NCBI GenBank assembly: GCA_051654865.1
Contig: JBOFYV010000104.1
Location: 11,253-75,252 of the forward strand
Direction: 5' to 3'
DNA length: 64,000 nt
Origin: JBOFOR01 sp051654865
Lineage (GTDB): Bacteria > Bacillota > Clostridia > Peptostreptococcales > Peptostreptococcaceae
Made by a program: the position numbers and the translations under genes. A model generated the notes under the pieces. The model made no database searches. It saw only the letters and a program-made list of their open reading frames with translations, and was not told where the DNA came from. Shown here piece by piece: positions 1-8,354 of the stretch; position 1 is the stretch's first letter; each line of letters begins with the position of its first letter.

Positions 1-1514
1 TACTATATGTAGATGAAAATGGGAAAGAATATGTAGGAAAAATAGCAAAAGATATAAAATCGAAAGCTTCAAAGAAGGTACTATATAATACTAAGAGATA
101 CATTGGGAGTAATAAAATATGGTCATTAGGTGAAAAAAAATACACATCTAAAGATGTAGCAAAGCAAATTTTAAAAACATGCAGAGATTCTATGAAGAGA
201 TATAACCAAGGACAAGATGTTGAAAGTGTAACTATTACTGTGCCTGCATCATTTAATACGGATCAAATAAAGGATACAAAAGATGCTGCAATGGAAATCG
301 GTTTCACAAGTGTAAACCTTATACCAGAACCAACCTCTGCTCTTATCGACTTTATAAATGAGCAATCAAATTTAATAGAAAGACAAAGACAAGTTGACTT
401 GTCGAAAAGCACAAGAATATTAGTCTTCGATTTAGGTGGAGGAACTTGTGATATTGCAATTGTAGATGTTATACAAAATGGCAGAAAAGTTGAATTTACA
501 GAAGTAGCAATTGGAAGATATGATGAGCTTGGTGGAATTGATTTTGACAACAAAGTAGCACTAGTTAAGCTAGAAGAATTTTTAAGAAGATACAACTTAG
601 AATATTACGATTTAGATAAAGAGCAGAGAGAAAATATGGTTAGACATCTAAGAATATTTGCAGAAAAATCAAAGGAAAGAATATCATCGGATATAGAAAT
701 GAACTGTTATTTTGGTGAAAGCTTTGACCATTATATAATGGACTTTTATGCTGGTGAACCAGTTCAATTTTCTATAAATAAAGATGAATATGATGATGCT
801 ATAAAAGAATTCTTTACAAAATCAAAACCAAGTAATAAAAGATCAGAAGAAGAAAGTCAAAAAAATATAGTTGATCCAATATTAAACACATTAAGAGATT
901 ATAATATAAATAAAGATAGTATAGATTACTTATTTTTAACAGGTGGTATGACTAAATATCAACTAGTAAGAGATAAAATTAAAAATATATTAGAGTTAGA
1001 TGAAAAACAGATTATAAACTCTACAGATCCATTGAGCTCCGTTGCTAAAGGAGCTGCAATATATGATTATTATGAAACTGTTATCAACAGAGTAGAAAAT
1101 ACACAAAATAGATATGCTGAAAGTATAAATGAAACTTTTAAAGAAAAAAAGTTTGAGTTAACAAGAGTTTTAGCAGAAGCTATAATGATAGATGTGAAAC
1201 AAGGATTACCTGTGGTTATAATAAACTCAAATCAGGAAGTACCATATGAAGGGAAGTTAAAAGGTGCACTAAGAACAACTAGTCCATCTGGTATAGAAAT
1301 AAATCTTTATGCAGGAATAGATCAGTTTGATTCTAAGATGAGGATACAAAGAAAATACAAAGCATATTTTAAAACTCCTAAAAAACCAGGAACGCCAATA
1401 GATATTAACTTTTCAATAGACAAGGATAAATACTTAAGATTGTATGTGGATGTGGATGGAGAGAAAATAGAATTAAAGCAAGAAGTAGATTTAAAAGAAA
1501 AAGAGATTATATAA
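1..1514 (+). CDS. Hsp70-like ATPase, 5' end missing
   Basis: The reading frame is open to the first base of the window, so the N-terminus (with the first phosphate-binding loop) lies outside; an internal ATG at 192 is not the start because Hsp70-like sequence (VDENGKEYVGKIAKDIKSKA) precedes it in frame. Visible Hsp70 hallmarks are TVPASFN, the second phosphate loop FDLGGGTCDIAIVDV and the adenosine motif LFLTGGMTKYQL. After the ATPase domain comes only a short beta-rich segment of about 120 residues; the helical lid and acidic tail of true DnaK are absent. It is therefore a divergent Hsp70 relative, not the housekeeping chaperone, which is at 30972. The next gene starts 12 bases later behind a G-rich ribosome binding site, so the two are co-transcribed. 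Substrate and role are unknown; an ATP-dependent switch acting with the two downstream proteins is an inference. Confidence 0.85.
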   Translation, partial: LYVDENGKEYVGKIAKDIKSKASKKVLYNTKRYIGSNKIWSLGEKKYTSKDVAKQILKTCRDSMKRYNQGQDVESVTITVPASFNTDQIKDTKDAAMEIGFTSVNLIPEPTSALIDFINEQSNLIERQRQVDLSKSTRILVFDLGGGTCDIAIVDVIQNGRKVEFTEVAIGRYDELGGIDFDNKVALVKLEEFLRRYNLEYYDLDKEQRENMVRHLRIFAEKSKERISSDIEMNCYFGESFDHYIMDFYAGEPVQFSINKDEYDDAIKEFFTKSKPSNKRSEEESQKNIVDPILNTLRDYNINKDSIDYLFLTGGMTKYQLVRDKIKNILELDEKQIINSTDPLSSVAKGAAIYDYYETVINRVENTQNRYAESINETFKEKKFELTRVLAEAIMIDVKQGLPVVIINSNQEVPYEGKLKGALRTTSPSGIEINLYAGIDQFDSKMRIQRKYKAYFKTPKKPGTPIDINFSIDKDKYLRLYVDVDGEKIELKQEVDLKEKEII

Positions 1515-1526
1515 GGGGGGGTATTT

Positions 1527-3134
1527 ATGATATTAAAAAGTTTAGAAGATCTAGAAAAATATAAAAATAGTATGAGTATCTCAAAACCTTTAGTTAGTCT
1601 AAAAGACATTAATGAAGTAAGTGAAGGTGGAGGAGAAAGTACTAACACATGTAGCAATAAGTTATTTTATTGGAATTTTGAGTCATATTATATAGAAGAA
1701 TTGGTAAGATGTTATGAAAAACAAGTAATAAATGATTCCAGTATGCAGGAACTAGAAATTGGATTAAAGTGTATAGCAGATGATATGATGTCAGAAAATA
1801 CATGTCCAATAGAGGCTATACTATATGCATCTAAAATTATAAATAACGTGTTAATAAATAACAATTCAATCCTAGATACAATAGGTAATGTGATTTCATA
1901 TGTATATTTAAGAAATGAAGATGAATATAAGGATACTATAAAATTTATATTAGAAGAATGGTCATGGACTCCGCAATTAATGATATTAATAAATGCTTGT
2001 GGTAAAATATCTGACTTGGACTTGTTAAGATTAATTTATGAAAGACATTTGAAAGGAGACACAAGACTACATATATTAAAGGCTTTTATGAATGTAAATA
2101 ACGAAAATAAAGAAATATGCATTGAATACACATTGAAAATAATAAGCCTGACACAAGAAAGTGATAATACTGAAGTTCAAATGGCTAAGTACTTTATCCA
2201 TAATTACACAAAGAATTTTGGAAAATCAGCTATAAAAAAAGCTGAAGAGTATATGAATATACCTACCATTAATAAACAAGCTAGAAAAGTAATCAGTAGG
2301 GTTATTCCAAGTGCATCTAAAATTGAGGTGATTACACTTGATATAATGATAAAAAAAGCTAAAAACTGGGAACTAGAAAGGGACTTTGAAGAAATATTTA
2401 CTATGTGGATGAATAATAGTACAACTAGAAAAAATGCATTTTTAGCTATAAGATATGCAAACTCACCAATAGTAGAAGTATTAATAGTAAACACTCTTAA
2501 TAAATATCAATGTAACTCTATAGAAATAGGCACAGCACTTATTACACTGGCTCAATGGGGTTCAAGAAAAGGATGTAGCAAAGTATTTTATGAGTTAATA
2601 GATAAATATAAAAAAGATACAAATAAAAAAGTATATTGCAATGCTGCTATGTGTTCACTAGGAAAAGAAGATGATGCTATAGAATTAATAAAAGAATTCT
2701 TAGAAGGCAATTATTATGATAGTCGCCAGATATTTTCAATAATTAGAGATTGTGCTTATAAGAGTAATCAATTATTAAAATATGCGGTTAGAGTAGTATA
2801 TCATGAATATTTAAATAGTAAAGATGAAGAAAAAATAATTAAAGCTATAAATGGAGCGTATGAATTATGTGATAAGCCAAAGTTTAATTTTAAGGATATA
2901 TCACTTTCAGCAATAAAAAATGCAATAGGTATTACTCAAAAAACAGATAGGAAATTTACTGATAATGTATATGTAGCATTAGTAAACTTGGTTGAAAGAT
3001 TGTTAAATGATAAAAATAAAGATGAGTTTATAGATATATTATTTTTCATTATTGAAAATGATGAATGTAATCAAAGGCTTAAATTGAAGGCTATTTCAAT
3101 GTTGAAGAGACTAAGAGTAGATCCTCCTAAATAA
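1527..3134 (+). CDS. All-helical repeat protein of the Hsp70-like cassette
   Basis: This 535-residue protein has no signal peptide, membrane segment or recognisable catalytic motif. From about residue 60 onward it is a succession of amphipathic helix pairs of roughly 30-40 residues, the appearance of a HEAT/ARM-type solenoid, which usually serves as a protein- or nucleic-acid-binding scaffold. A glycine/serine/threonine-rich patch (EGGGESTNTCS) at about residues 33-43 may be a linker. The ATG lies 6 bases after a run of seven Gs that includes the ribosome binding site. It sits 12 bases after the Hsp70-like gene and 1 base before the metallo-hydrolase gene, so the three products are probably made together. 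I do not recognise the family by name; the solenoid call rests on helix pattern only. Confidence 0.7.
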   Translation: MILKSLEDLEKYKNSMSISKPLVSLKDINEVSEGGGESTNTCSNKLFYWNFESYYIEELVRCYEKQVINDSSMQELEIGLKCIADDMMSENTCPIEAILYASKIINNVLINNNSILDTIGNVISYVYLRNEDEYKDTIKFILEEWSWTPQLMILINACGKISDLDLLRLIYERHLKGDTRLHILKAFMNVNNENKEICIEYTLKIISLTQESDNTEVQMAKYFIHNYTKNFGKSAIKKAEEYMNIPTINKQARKVISRVIPSASKIEVITLDIMIKKAKNWELERDFEEIFTMWMNNSTTRKNAFLAIRYANSPIVEVLIVNTLNKYQCNSIEIGTALITLAQWGSRKGCSKVFYELIDKYKKDTNKKVYCNAAMCSLGKEDDAIELIKEFLEGNYYDSRQIFSIIRDCAYKSNQLLKYAVRVVYHEYLNSKDEEKIIKAINGAYELCDKPKFNFKDISLSAIKNAIGITQKTDRKFTDNVYVALVNLVERLLNDKNKDEFIDILFFIIENDECNQRLKLKAISMLKRLRVDPPK

Positions 3135-3135
3135 T

Positions 3136-5121
3136 ATGTATAAATATAAAAATACCTTAATTGATAAACATAAAGTTGATAAAATCGAAAAAGATATTAT
3201 TTCAACATTTAATAATTTTGGATATGAAGAGATAGAAAATCTAAAGGCGGTAGATTATTTTCTAGAAAATGTATCTTTTATTCAAAGAAGCAATAAAGAT
3301 ATGTTGGAATTATTAACTTGTACAAAATATAGATTAAAAGAATATCTACTATCGTACCAATACGGAGTGGAAAGTTTTTCGTATAACTCAAATAGTGTAG
3401 GGATAATATATTCTATATTATCTCTACTTAATTTAAAGTTGTATGAACAAGCGGACTTTATGTTTAAAAAAAACCAAGAAAAAATAATTGAAATTATAAA
3501 CTCAAATAAATCCAATATAGATGATTTTATAGATATATTAATATACTTTAATATACCTATTACATTTGTGGATGACATAAGTGAAAAATTAGATATGTTA
3601 AGTGATGAAAGAAAAAAGTATATATACATATTGGTTAATTTAATAAAAGATCGAAAAAATAATATACTAGAAACATTAGAAAATAATAAAAAACAGCTTG
3701 ATTATGATGAAATTAGTGAGTATCAAGAATATATGTCGGATATAATTAATATATTTAGGGAACTAAACTTACATCAATTAGAAGAGTTGTATAGAATTAA
3801 ATTAAGTAGTTATGGAGATAGCATTAATGTTTTAAATATGCTACCTTGTGATAATTTAGAGGAATATATATGTAAATCATTATTAGAAATTACAGAATTA
3901 TATAAAATTGAAAAAAACTATATACCAAATACAATAAATAAATATAATTTTGAAGATAAATTTATAAAAATTATTAGTTACCAACCAAATGCACTTGTTA
4001 GCATGCATGTGTTAAAGATTGACGAAAGCTATATAATAATTGATTGTGGAGCTTCATTGATAAAAAAAGAAATAAATAAAATTGATGTAGATAACTTTTT
4101 TATGGAAAATAATATAGATACAAATAAAATAAAGGGTGTTATATTAAGTCATGCCCATCTAGATCACTATGGTAGTATTGACTTACTTCAACCATATGTA
4201 AATAATATTTATATGACTAAGGATACTTATAATATAATAAATATTGTAGGAAAAAATCTTAAACTAGATGAAAATAAGATTTGTATAAAAAAAGATAATG
4301 ATAAATTTACTATAGAGGATATTGAAATAGAGTTTTTCCCATCGAATCATATAAAAGGATCCATAGGAGTATGTATAAACTATAAAGAAAAAATGATAGT
4401 TTATACAGGTGACTTTTCATTTAATAGGCAGGCTACAACCCAATACCTAGATGAAAAAAGGCTTATTAAATATAAATATGCTGATTATTTAATTATTGAA
4501 TCAACATACGGAAATAAAGATATTGATTTACCATATTCTTTTAAAAAAAAGCTATTTAATTATTTTGTAAATTTATCAATAAAAAATAATATAAAAGTTA
4601 TTATACCTACATTTGCAATAGGTGTTGCACAAGAATGCTATGATATAATCAAAAATAGTACAGTTAAAGCTAATACACTAATAGATGGATTGGCATTAAA
4701 AGTGAATGAATACTATAATAAAGTGGAAAAAGAGACAGATGTAAGTTTATGCTTGAATTTTCAAATAGAAAAGCAAATATATACTAGATATAATAATAGC
4801 GATGTTATCATAGCGACTGGTGGAGGTATGAACGAAGGGAGTATGTGTGAAAAATACTATAATATAGCCCTAAAAGATAATAAAATGGTAACCATATTGA
4901 AGTGTGGATATATTGATAAAGATACAATAGAAAAAAGAATAAAGCCATATGATACAATAGATATAAATTTAATTGATGTAAGTATGACATCTCATGCTGG
5001 ATATAATGATTTAATAAAAGCTGTTGATACCATAGAACCTAAAAATCTAATAATGGTTCATGGAAGTGGAATTAAGTTATACGAGGAAGTTCATAATATA
5101 GAATATAGTTGTATTGTATAA
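3136..5121 (+). CDS. Beta-CASP metallo-beta-lactamase protein with unique N-terminal domain
   Basis: The C-terminal ~390 residues carry the full set of beta-CASP nuclease motifs known from RNase J and CPSF-73: zinc ligands in SHAHLDHYGS (H339, H341, D343, H344), SNHIKGS, YTGDF, then ESTYGN, IPTFAIGVAQE, the late SHAG histidine, and terminal MVHG. All expected metal ligands appear present, so an active RNA or DNA phosphodiesterase is likely. The usual arginine of the GRxQE beta-CASP motif is valine here. The first ~270 residues are helical and match nothing I recognise, unlike RNase J, which begins with the catalytic domain. The ATG is one base after the previous stop and lacks a clear ribosome binding site, which suggests translational coupling. 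A bidirectional hairpin terminator follows, so this is the last gene of the cassette. Confidence 0.85.
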   Translation: MYKYKNTLIDKHKVDKIEKDIISTFNNFGYEEIENLKAVDYFLENVSFIQRSNKDMLELLTCTKYRLKEYLLSYQYGVESFSYNSNSVGIIYSILSLLNLKLYEQADFMFKKNQEKIIEIINSNKSNIDDFIDILIYFNIPITFVDDISEKLDMLSDERKKYIYILVNLIKDRKNNILETLENNKKQLDYDEISEYQEYMSDIINIFRELNLHQLEELYRIKLSSYGDSINVLNMLPCDNLEEYICKSLLEITELYKIEKNYIPNTINKYNFEDKFIKIISYQPNALVSMHVLKIDESYIIIDCGASLIKKEINKIDVDNFFMENNIDTNKIKGVILSHAHLDHYGSIDLLQPYVNNIYMTKDTYNIINIVGKNLKLDENKICIKKDNDKFTIEDIEIEFFPSNHIKGSIGVCINYKEKMIVYTGDFSFNRQATTQYLDEKRLIKYKYADYLIIESTYGNKDIDLPYSFKKKLFNYFVNLSIKNNIKVIIPTFAIGVAQECYDIIKNSTVKANTLIDGLALKVNEYYNKVEKETDVSLCLNFQIEKQIYTRYNNSDVIIATGGGMNEGSMCEKYYNIALKDNKMVTILKCGYIDKDTIEKRIKPYDTIDINLIDVSMTSHAGYNDLIKAVDTIEPKNLIMVHGSGIKLYEEVHNIEYSCIV

Positions 5122-5137
5122 ACAACTACGAAAGAAT

Positions 5138-5167
5138 AATAAAAAAGAGGCTAATGCCTCTTTTTTA
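5138..5167. terminator. Bidirectional terminator between convergent genes
   Basis: The sequence AAAAAGAGGC, a TAAT loop and GCCTCTTTTTT form a hairpin with A-rich and T-rich flanks. It ends the rightward Hsp70-like/beta-CASP cassette and the leftward carboxypeptidase gene, whose stop codon overlaps its right edge. Confidence 0.9.
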
Positions 5168-6475
5168 TTTACGTCTTTTTCTTTGAGTAGTATAAATCTT
5201 GCGATTATTTCTTTTTTGCTTTCTCAGTAGTTTTCTTATAACTAAGACTATAAATATAACAATTAAAACTACAAAACATAGAGCTAAAACTTTTATTGTA
5301 TTCATTAATATTTTATTCTCTGTAATAAAAGCAAATACACTATTTACATCATTTTTAGCAATAAGATTTATAGTATGCTCGATTTCTTTTTCGTTTCTAA
5401 TTTCTAAAGTACCTACTTTATCCCCTTTTTTTACAGGTAGATTTATATCATCTAAATTAAATTTATGTGTATAGTCACTTTCTTTACTTCCGTTAGGAAG
5501 TACCACTTTATAGCTATACTCTGGACTATAAATCAACTTTTTTTGCTTAGTAAAAAACATTCCTTTACTCTTGATAAAATCATCTTTATTTATTATTGTA
5601 GTAGAATAATAATTATCAAATCCATAGTCTAACAAAGTTCTAGAATCTAAGTATAAATTAGCACTATCGCTTTTACAAACTACTGAAATAAGCCTCATAT
5701 TATCCTTAACTGCACTTGAGACCAAACATCTGCCAGCAGCATCCGTAGTACCAGTTTTTATACCATCAACAATGTCGTATTTAATAGGAACATCCTTACC
5801 TTTATAATTAAAAGTTTCATTTTTTGAAGATATAAATTTATTGGTATTTTTAAAGTGCCTTGCAATAGAGTTTTCATCAGCTGCATCGAATTTTATGTAA
5901 GGTGTCTTAACTATGTTCCTAAAAATTTCACTACTCATAGCTTCCCTAGACATTAAAGCTAAGTCATAAGCTGTTGTATAGTGATTATCATCTGGTAGAC
6001 CATGAGGATTTGTAAAGTTAGTATCATTAGCACCAATTGCTTTTGCTTCTTCATTCATAAGTTTGCAGAAATTTTCTTCCGATCCGCTAACATAAGTAGC
6101 TAGAACATAAGAGGCATCATTAGATGAATGAACTAAAACAGCATCCAATAGCTGTTTAACGGTAAAAGATTCACCATCTTTTAAGTACATACTAGACCCT
6201 TCGATTACAGGTAAGTCCTGTATTTTTATAACTTCATTTAAATCTGATACATTTTTTAAAACTACATATGCTGTCCATATCTTGGTAGTTGAAGCTGGAT
6301 AAAGTTTGTCAGAACCGTTTTTATCAAATAAAACTTGTCCAGTTTCATAGTCCATTAAAACAGAGTATTGAGCGGCTAACTGTGGTTTATTATCCGCAAA
6401 TGATTGACTTAAATTACCTACAAAAAAGGTGAAGGTCATAAGTAATGATGCTAAAAGTGATATAAATCTTTTCAT
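5165..6475 (-). CDS. D-alanyl-D-alanine carboxypeptidase (DacF/PBP5 type)
   Basis: This is a low-molecular-mass penicillin-binding protein that trims the terminal D-alanine from peptidoglycan stem peptides outside the membrane. The peptidase S11 active-site set is complete: STTK (S62, K65), SSN (S117-N119) and KTGT. A cleavable signal peptide ends near SQSFA-DN at residues 27-28. Unusually for soluble members, the C-terminus carries a hydrophobic segment (about residues 390-415) followed by a tail rich in lysine and arginine, so the enzyme is probably anchored by a C-terminal transmembrane helix. The 436-residue length fits catalytic plus PBP5-type beta-sandwich domain plus anchor. It is transcribed alone and is divergent from comEA. 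Clostridia usually carry several paralogues, so no specific symbol is assigned. Confidence 0.92.
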   Translation of the reverse strand: MKRFISLLASLLMTFTFFVGNLSQSFADNKPQLAAQYSVLMDYETGQVLFDKNGSDKLYPASTTKIWTAYVVLKNVSDLNEVIKIQDLPVIEGSSMYLKDGESFTVKQLLDAVLVHSSNDASYVLATYVSGSEENFCKLMNEEAKAIGANDTNFTNPHGLPDDNHYTTAYDLALMSREAMSSEIFRNIVKTPYIKFDAADENSIARHFKNTNKFISSKNETFNYKGKDVPIKYDIVDGIKTGTTDAAGRCLVSSAVKDNMRLISVVCKSDSANLYLDSRTLLDYGFDNYYSTTIINKDDFIKSKGMFFTKQKKLIYSPEYSYKVVLPNGSKESDYTHKFNLDDINLPVKKGDKVGTLEIRNEKEIEHTINLIAKNDVNSVFAFITENKILMNTIKVLALCFVVLIVIFIVLVIRKLLRKQKRNNRKIYTTQRKRRK

Positions 6476-6553
6476 CTGATAACCTCCAATAATTAAATTT
6501 ATATTTTAGTATAACATATTTTAGTCAATAATTAAAAGGAAGGAGTGATAAAT

Positions 6554-7168
6554 TTGAGTAAAAAAGGAAAAATAATCATATTTATTTTAATAGTGTTTAT
6601 AGGTGTTGCATCTATAATATACAACCTAAATGACAATATCAACGAGAATATATATGTTGTAAGTCAAAATGAAGAAATAAAAAAAGATAGTAATATTGAA
6701 GATTTAGAATATGAAAAAAGCAACAATATTACTAAAAAAAGTATAACAATATTTATAAGCGGTGAAGTAAATAATCCAGGTGTAGTAACAATAGAAGGTG
6801 ATAAAAGGCTGTCTGATGCAGTAGAACAACTAGGTGGTGCAACTGTAGATGCGGATTTGAATAAAATAAATTTAGCGATGAAAATAGAAGATGAAAAGCA
6901 TTACATAATACCTAAAAAAGGAGAGATATTAGATATTAATATCGAAGGAGGGGGCAGTATAGATTCTAATAATTCTAAAATAAACATAAATAGTGCATCA
7001 ATAGATGAGTTAGATACACTTCCAGGTGTAGGAGAAGCCACTGCTAATAAAATAGTAAGTTATAGAGATGAAAATGGAAAATTTAAGTCTATAGAAGAAA
7101 TTAAAAATGTAAATGGAATAGGTGATAAAAAATTTTTAGAACTAAAAGATAAAATTATAGTAGAATAG
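6554..7168 (+). CDS. comEA: ComEA-like competence DNA-binding protein
   Basis: ComEA binds double-stranded DNA at the outer face of the membrane during natural transformation. The protein has an N-terminal membrane anchor (IIIFILIVFIGVASIIY), a soluble-ligand-binding (SLBB) domain at about residues 70-120 (ISGEVNNPGVV) and a C-terminal double helix-hairpin-helix domain with INSASIDELDTLPGVGEATA and NVNGIGDKK, the usual ComEA layout. The TTG at 6554 is preferred over the in-frame GTG at 6545, because that GTG overlaps the AAGGAG ribosome binding site while the TTG lies 9 bases after it. The partner channel gene comEC is 12.6 kb away at 19142. Whether this species is naturally transformable cannot be read from the sequence. 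Confidence 0.88.
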   Translation: MSKKGKIIIFILIVFIGVASIIYNLNDNINENIYVVSQNEEIKKDSNIEDLEYEKSNNITKKSITIFISGEVNNPGVVTIEGDKRLSDAVEQLGGATVDADLNKINLAMKIEDEKHYIIPKKGEILDINIEGGGSIDSNNSKININSASIDELDTLPGVGEATANKIVSYRDENGKFKSIEEIKNVNGIGDKKFLELKDKIIVE

Positions 7169-7258
7169 ACAAATAAAATACTCAATATTTTAAATTATTA
7201 TATCAAAATATGGTATTATAATTATGTAACGATATATAAGAGGAGGCGTGTTATAAAA

Positions 7259-8293
7259 ATGTTAAAAAGACTTACAGATATGACAACATCAGGTGGCTGA
7301 GCTGCAAAAATAGGGCCAGAGGTTCTGGCATCAGTATTATCACAGCTTCCTAAAAATGAAAAAACAGATAAGCTACTAGTAGGATTGGAAACAGCCGATG
7401 ATGCAGCAGTATATCAGTTAAATGATGATATGGCATTAATACAGACATTAGATTTTTTTACACCTATGATAGATGATCCATATGTATTTGGTCAGATTGC
7501 AGCATCAAATTCATTGTCAGATGTATATGCAATGGGAGGGAAGCCGTTAGTTGCTATGAATATTGTTTGTTTCCCATCATGCCATGATATGGATGTATTA
7601 GCCAAAATATTACAGGGTGGTTTTGATAAAGTTAAAGAAAGTGGAGCTCTGCTTGTAGGAGGACATACAGTAGATGATAAAGAACCCAAATATGGTTTAT
7701 CAGTTTCAGGTATCGTCAATCCTAAACGAGTACTTTCTAATGCGACAGCTAAGGTAGGAGACAAGTTGATTCTTACAAAACCGATAGGAGTAGGAATATT
7801 AAATACAGCAATGAAAGAAAATTTAGTAGATGATGTTGTAGCTAATAAAGTAATTGAAGTTATGATTCATTTAAATAAATATGCAGCGATTAGCTTTGAC
7901 AAGATAGAAGTAAATTCTGTAACAGATATAACAGGATTTGGGCTATTAGGACATACATTAGAGATGGCAAAAGCATCAAATGTAAGTATTGAATTAGAAT
8001 CTGATGAAATACCTATAATAGAGTCAGCCATAGAAATGGCTAAAATGGGAATTATACCAGCTGGTATGTATAGAAATAAAGGATATATATCAAAAGATGT
8101 AGAATTAATAGGTATAGATACAGCTATTGAAGATATATTATATGATCCTCAAACTTCAGGAGGATTACTAATATCTGTAAGAGAAGATTTAGCAGAAGAA
8201 CTTATAAAAGATATGAAAGAAAATGGTTCTATAGAAGCTAAAATAATAGGAACAGTAAAAAACAAAAAAGAAAAATATATTACGGTTATATAA
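7259..8293 (+). CDS. selD: Selenide, water dikinase, itself a selenoprotein (UGA-decoded)
   Basis: SelD converts selenide and ATP to selenophosphate, the selenium donor for selenocysteine synthesis. The ATG at 7259 follows AGAGGAGG and reads MLKRLTDMTTSGG, then an in-frame TGA at 7298-7300, then AAKIGPEVLASVL and on without interruption to 8293. The TGA is at the catalytic Cys/Sec position of the SelD family, so codon 14 is read as selenocysteine, giving 344 residues. A simple ORF caller would start at 7385 and lose the active site. ATP-binding and structural motifs such as DFFTPMIDDPY, ASNSLSDVYAMGG and GGHTVDD are intact. selA and selB follow in the same direction, and tRNA-Sec is at 14915, so the machinery to read this codon is local. 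Translation of selD thus depends on its own product, a potential feedback loop. Confidence 0.96.
7315..7329 (+). promoter_or_regulatory. SECIS-like hairpin of selD
   Basis: GCCAGA-GGU-UCUGGC forms a perfect 6-bp stem starting 14 bases after the UGA. An apical GGU next to a U is the feature SelB recognises in the known E. coli fdhF SECIS. Position and shape both fit a bacterial SECIS that recruits SelB-GTP-Sec-tRNA; recognition by this SelB is inferred. Confidence 0.8.
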
Positions 8294-8309
8294 ACATAGC
8301 CGTATTTTT
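8281..8309 (+). terminator. Hairpin over the selD stop codon, partial terminator
   Basis: TACGGTTAT pairs with ATAGCCGTA (one G-U pair) around a 6-base loop that contains most of the selD TAA codon, followed by five Ts. selA begins only 46 bases later with no obvious new promoter, so this is more likely an attenuator than a full stop. Confidence 0.65.
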
Positions 8310-8354
8310 ATGTACCAGTTAACTAAGTAAACTAAAATAGAAAGAGTGATTAAT

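Noticed and set aside
192..1514. Hsp70-like gene starting at the ATG at 192
   Set aside because: Hsp70-type sequence continues in frame to the first base, so 192 is internal and the gene is cut by the window.
1..1514. Second housekeeping dnaK
   Set aside because: It lacks the helical lid and tail and is divergent; the true dnaK is at 30972 in the heat-shock operon.
7385..8293. selD as a truncated gene starting at 7385
   Set aside because: An intact frame runs from 7259 through a UGA at the known Cys/Sec site, with a SECIS-like hairpin and all Sec genes nearby.
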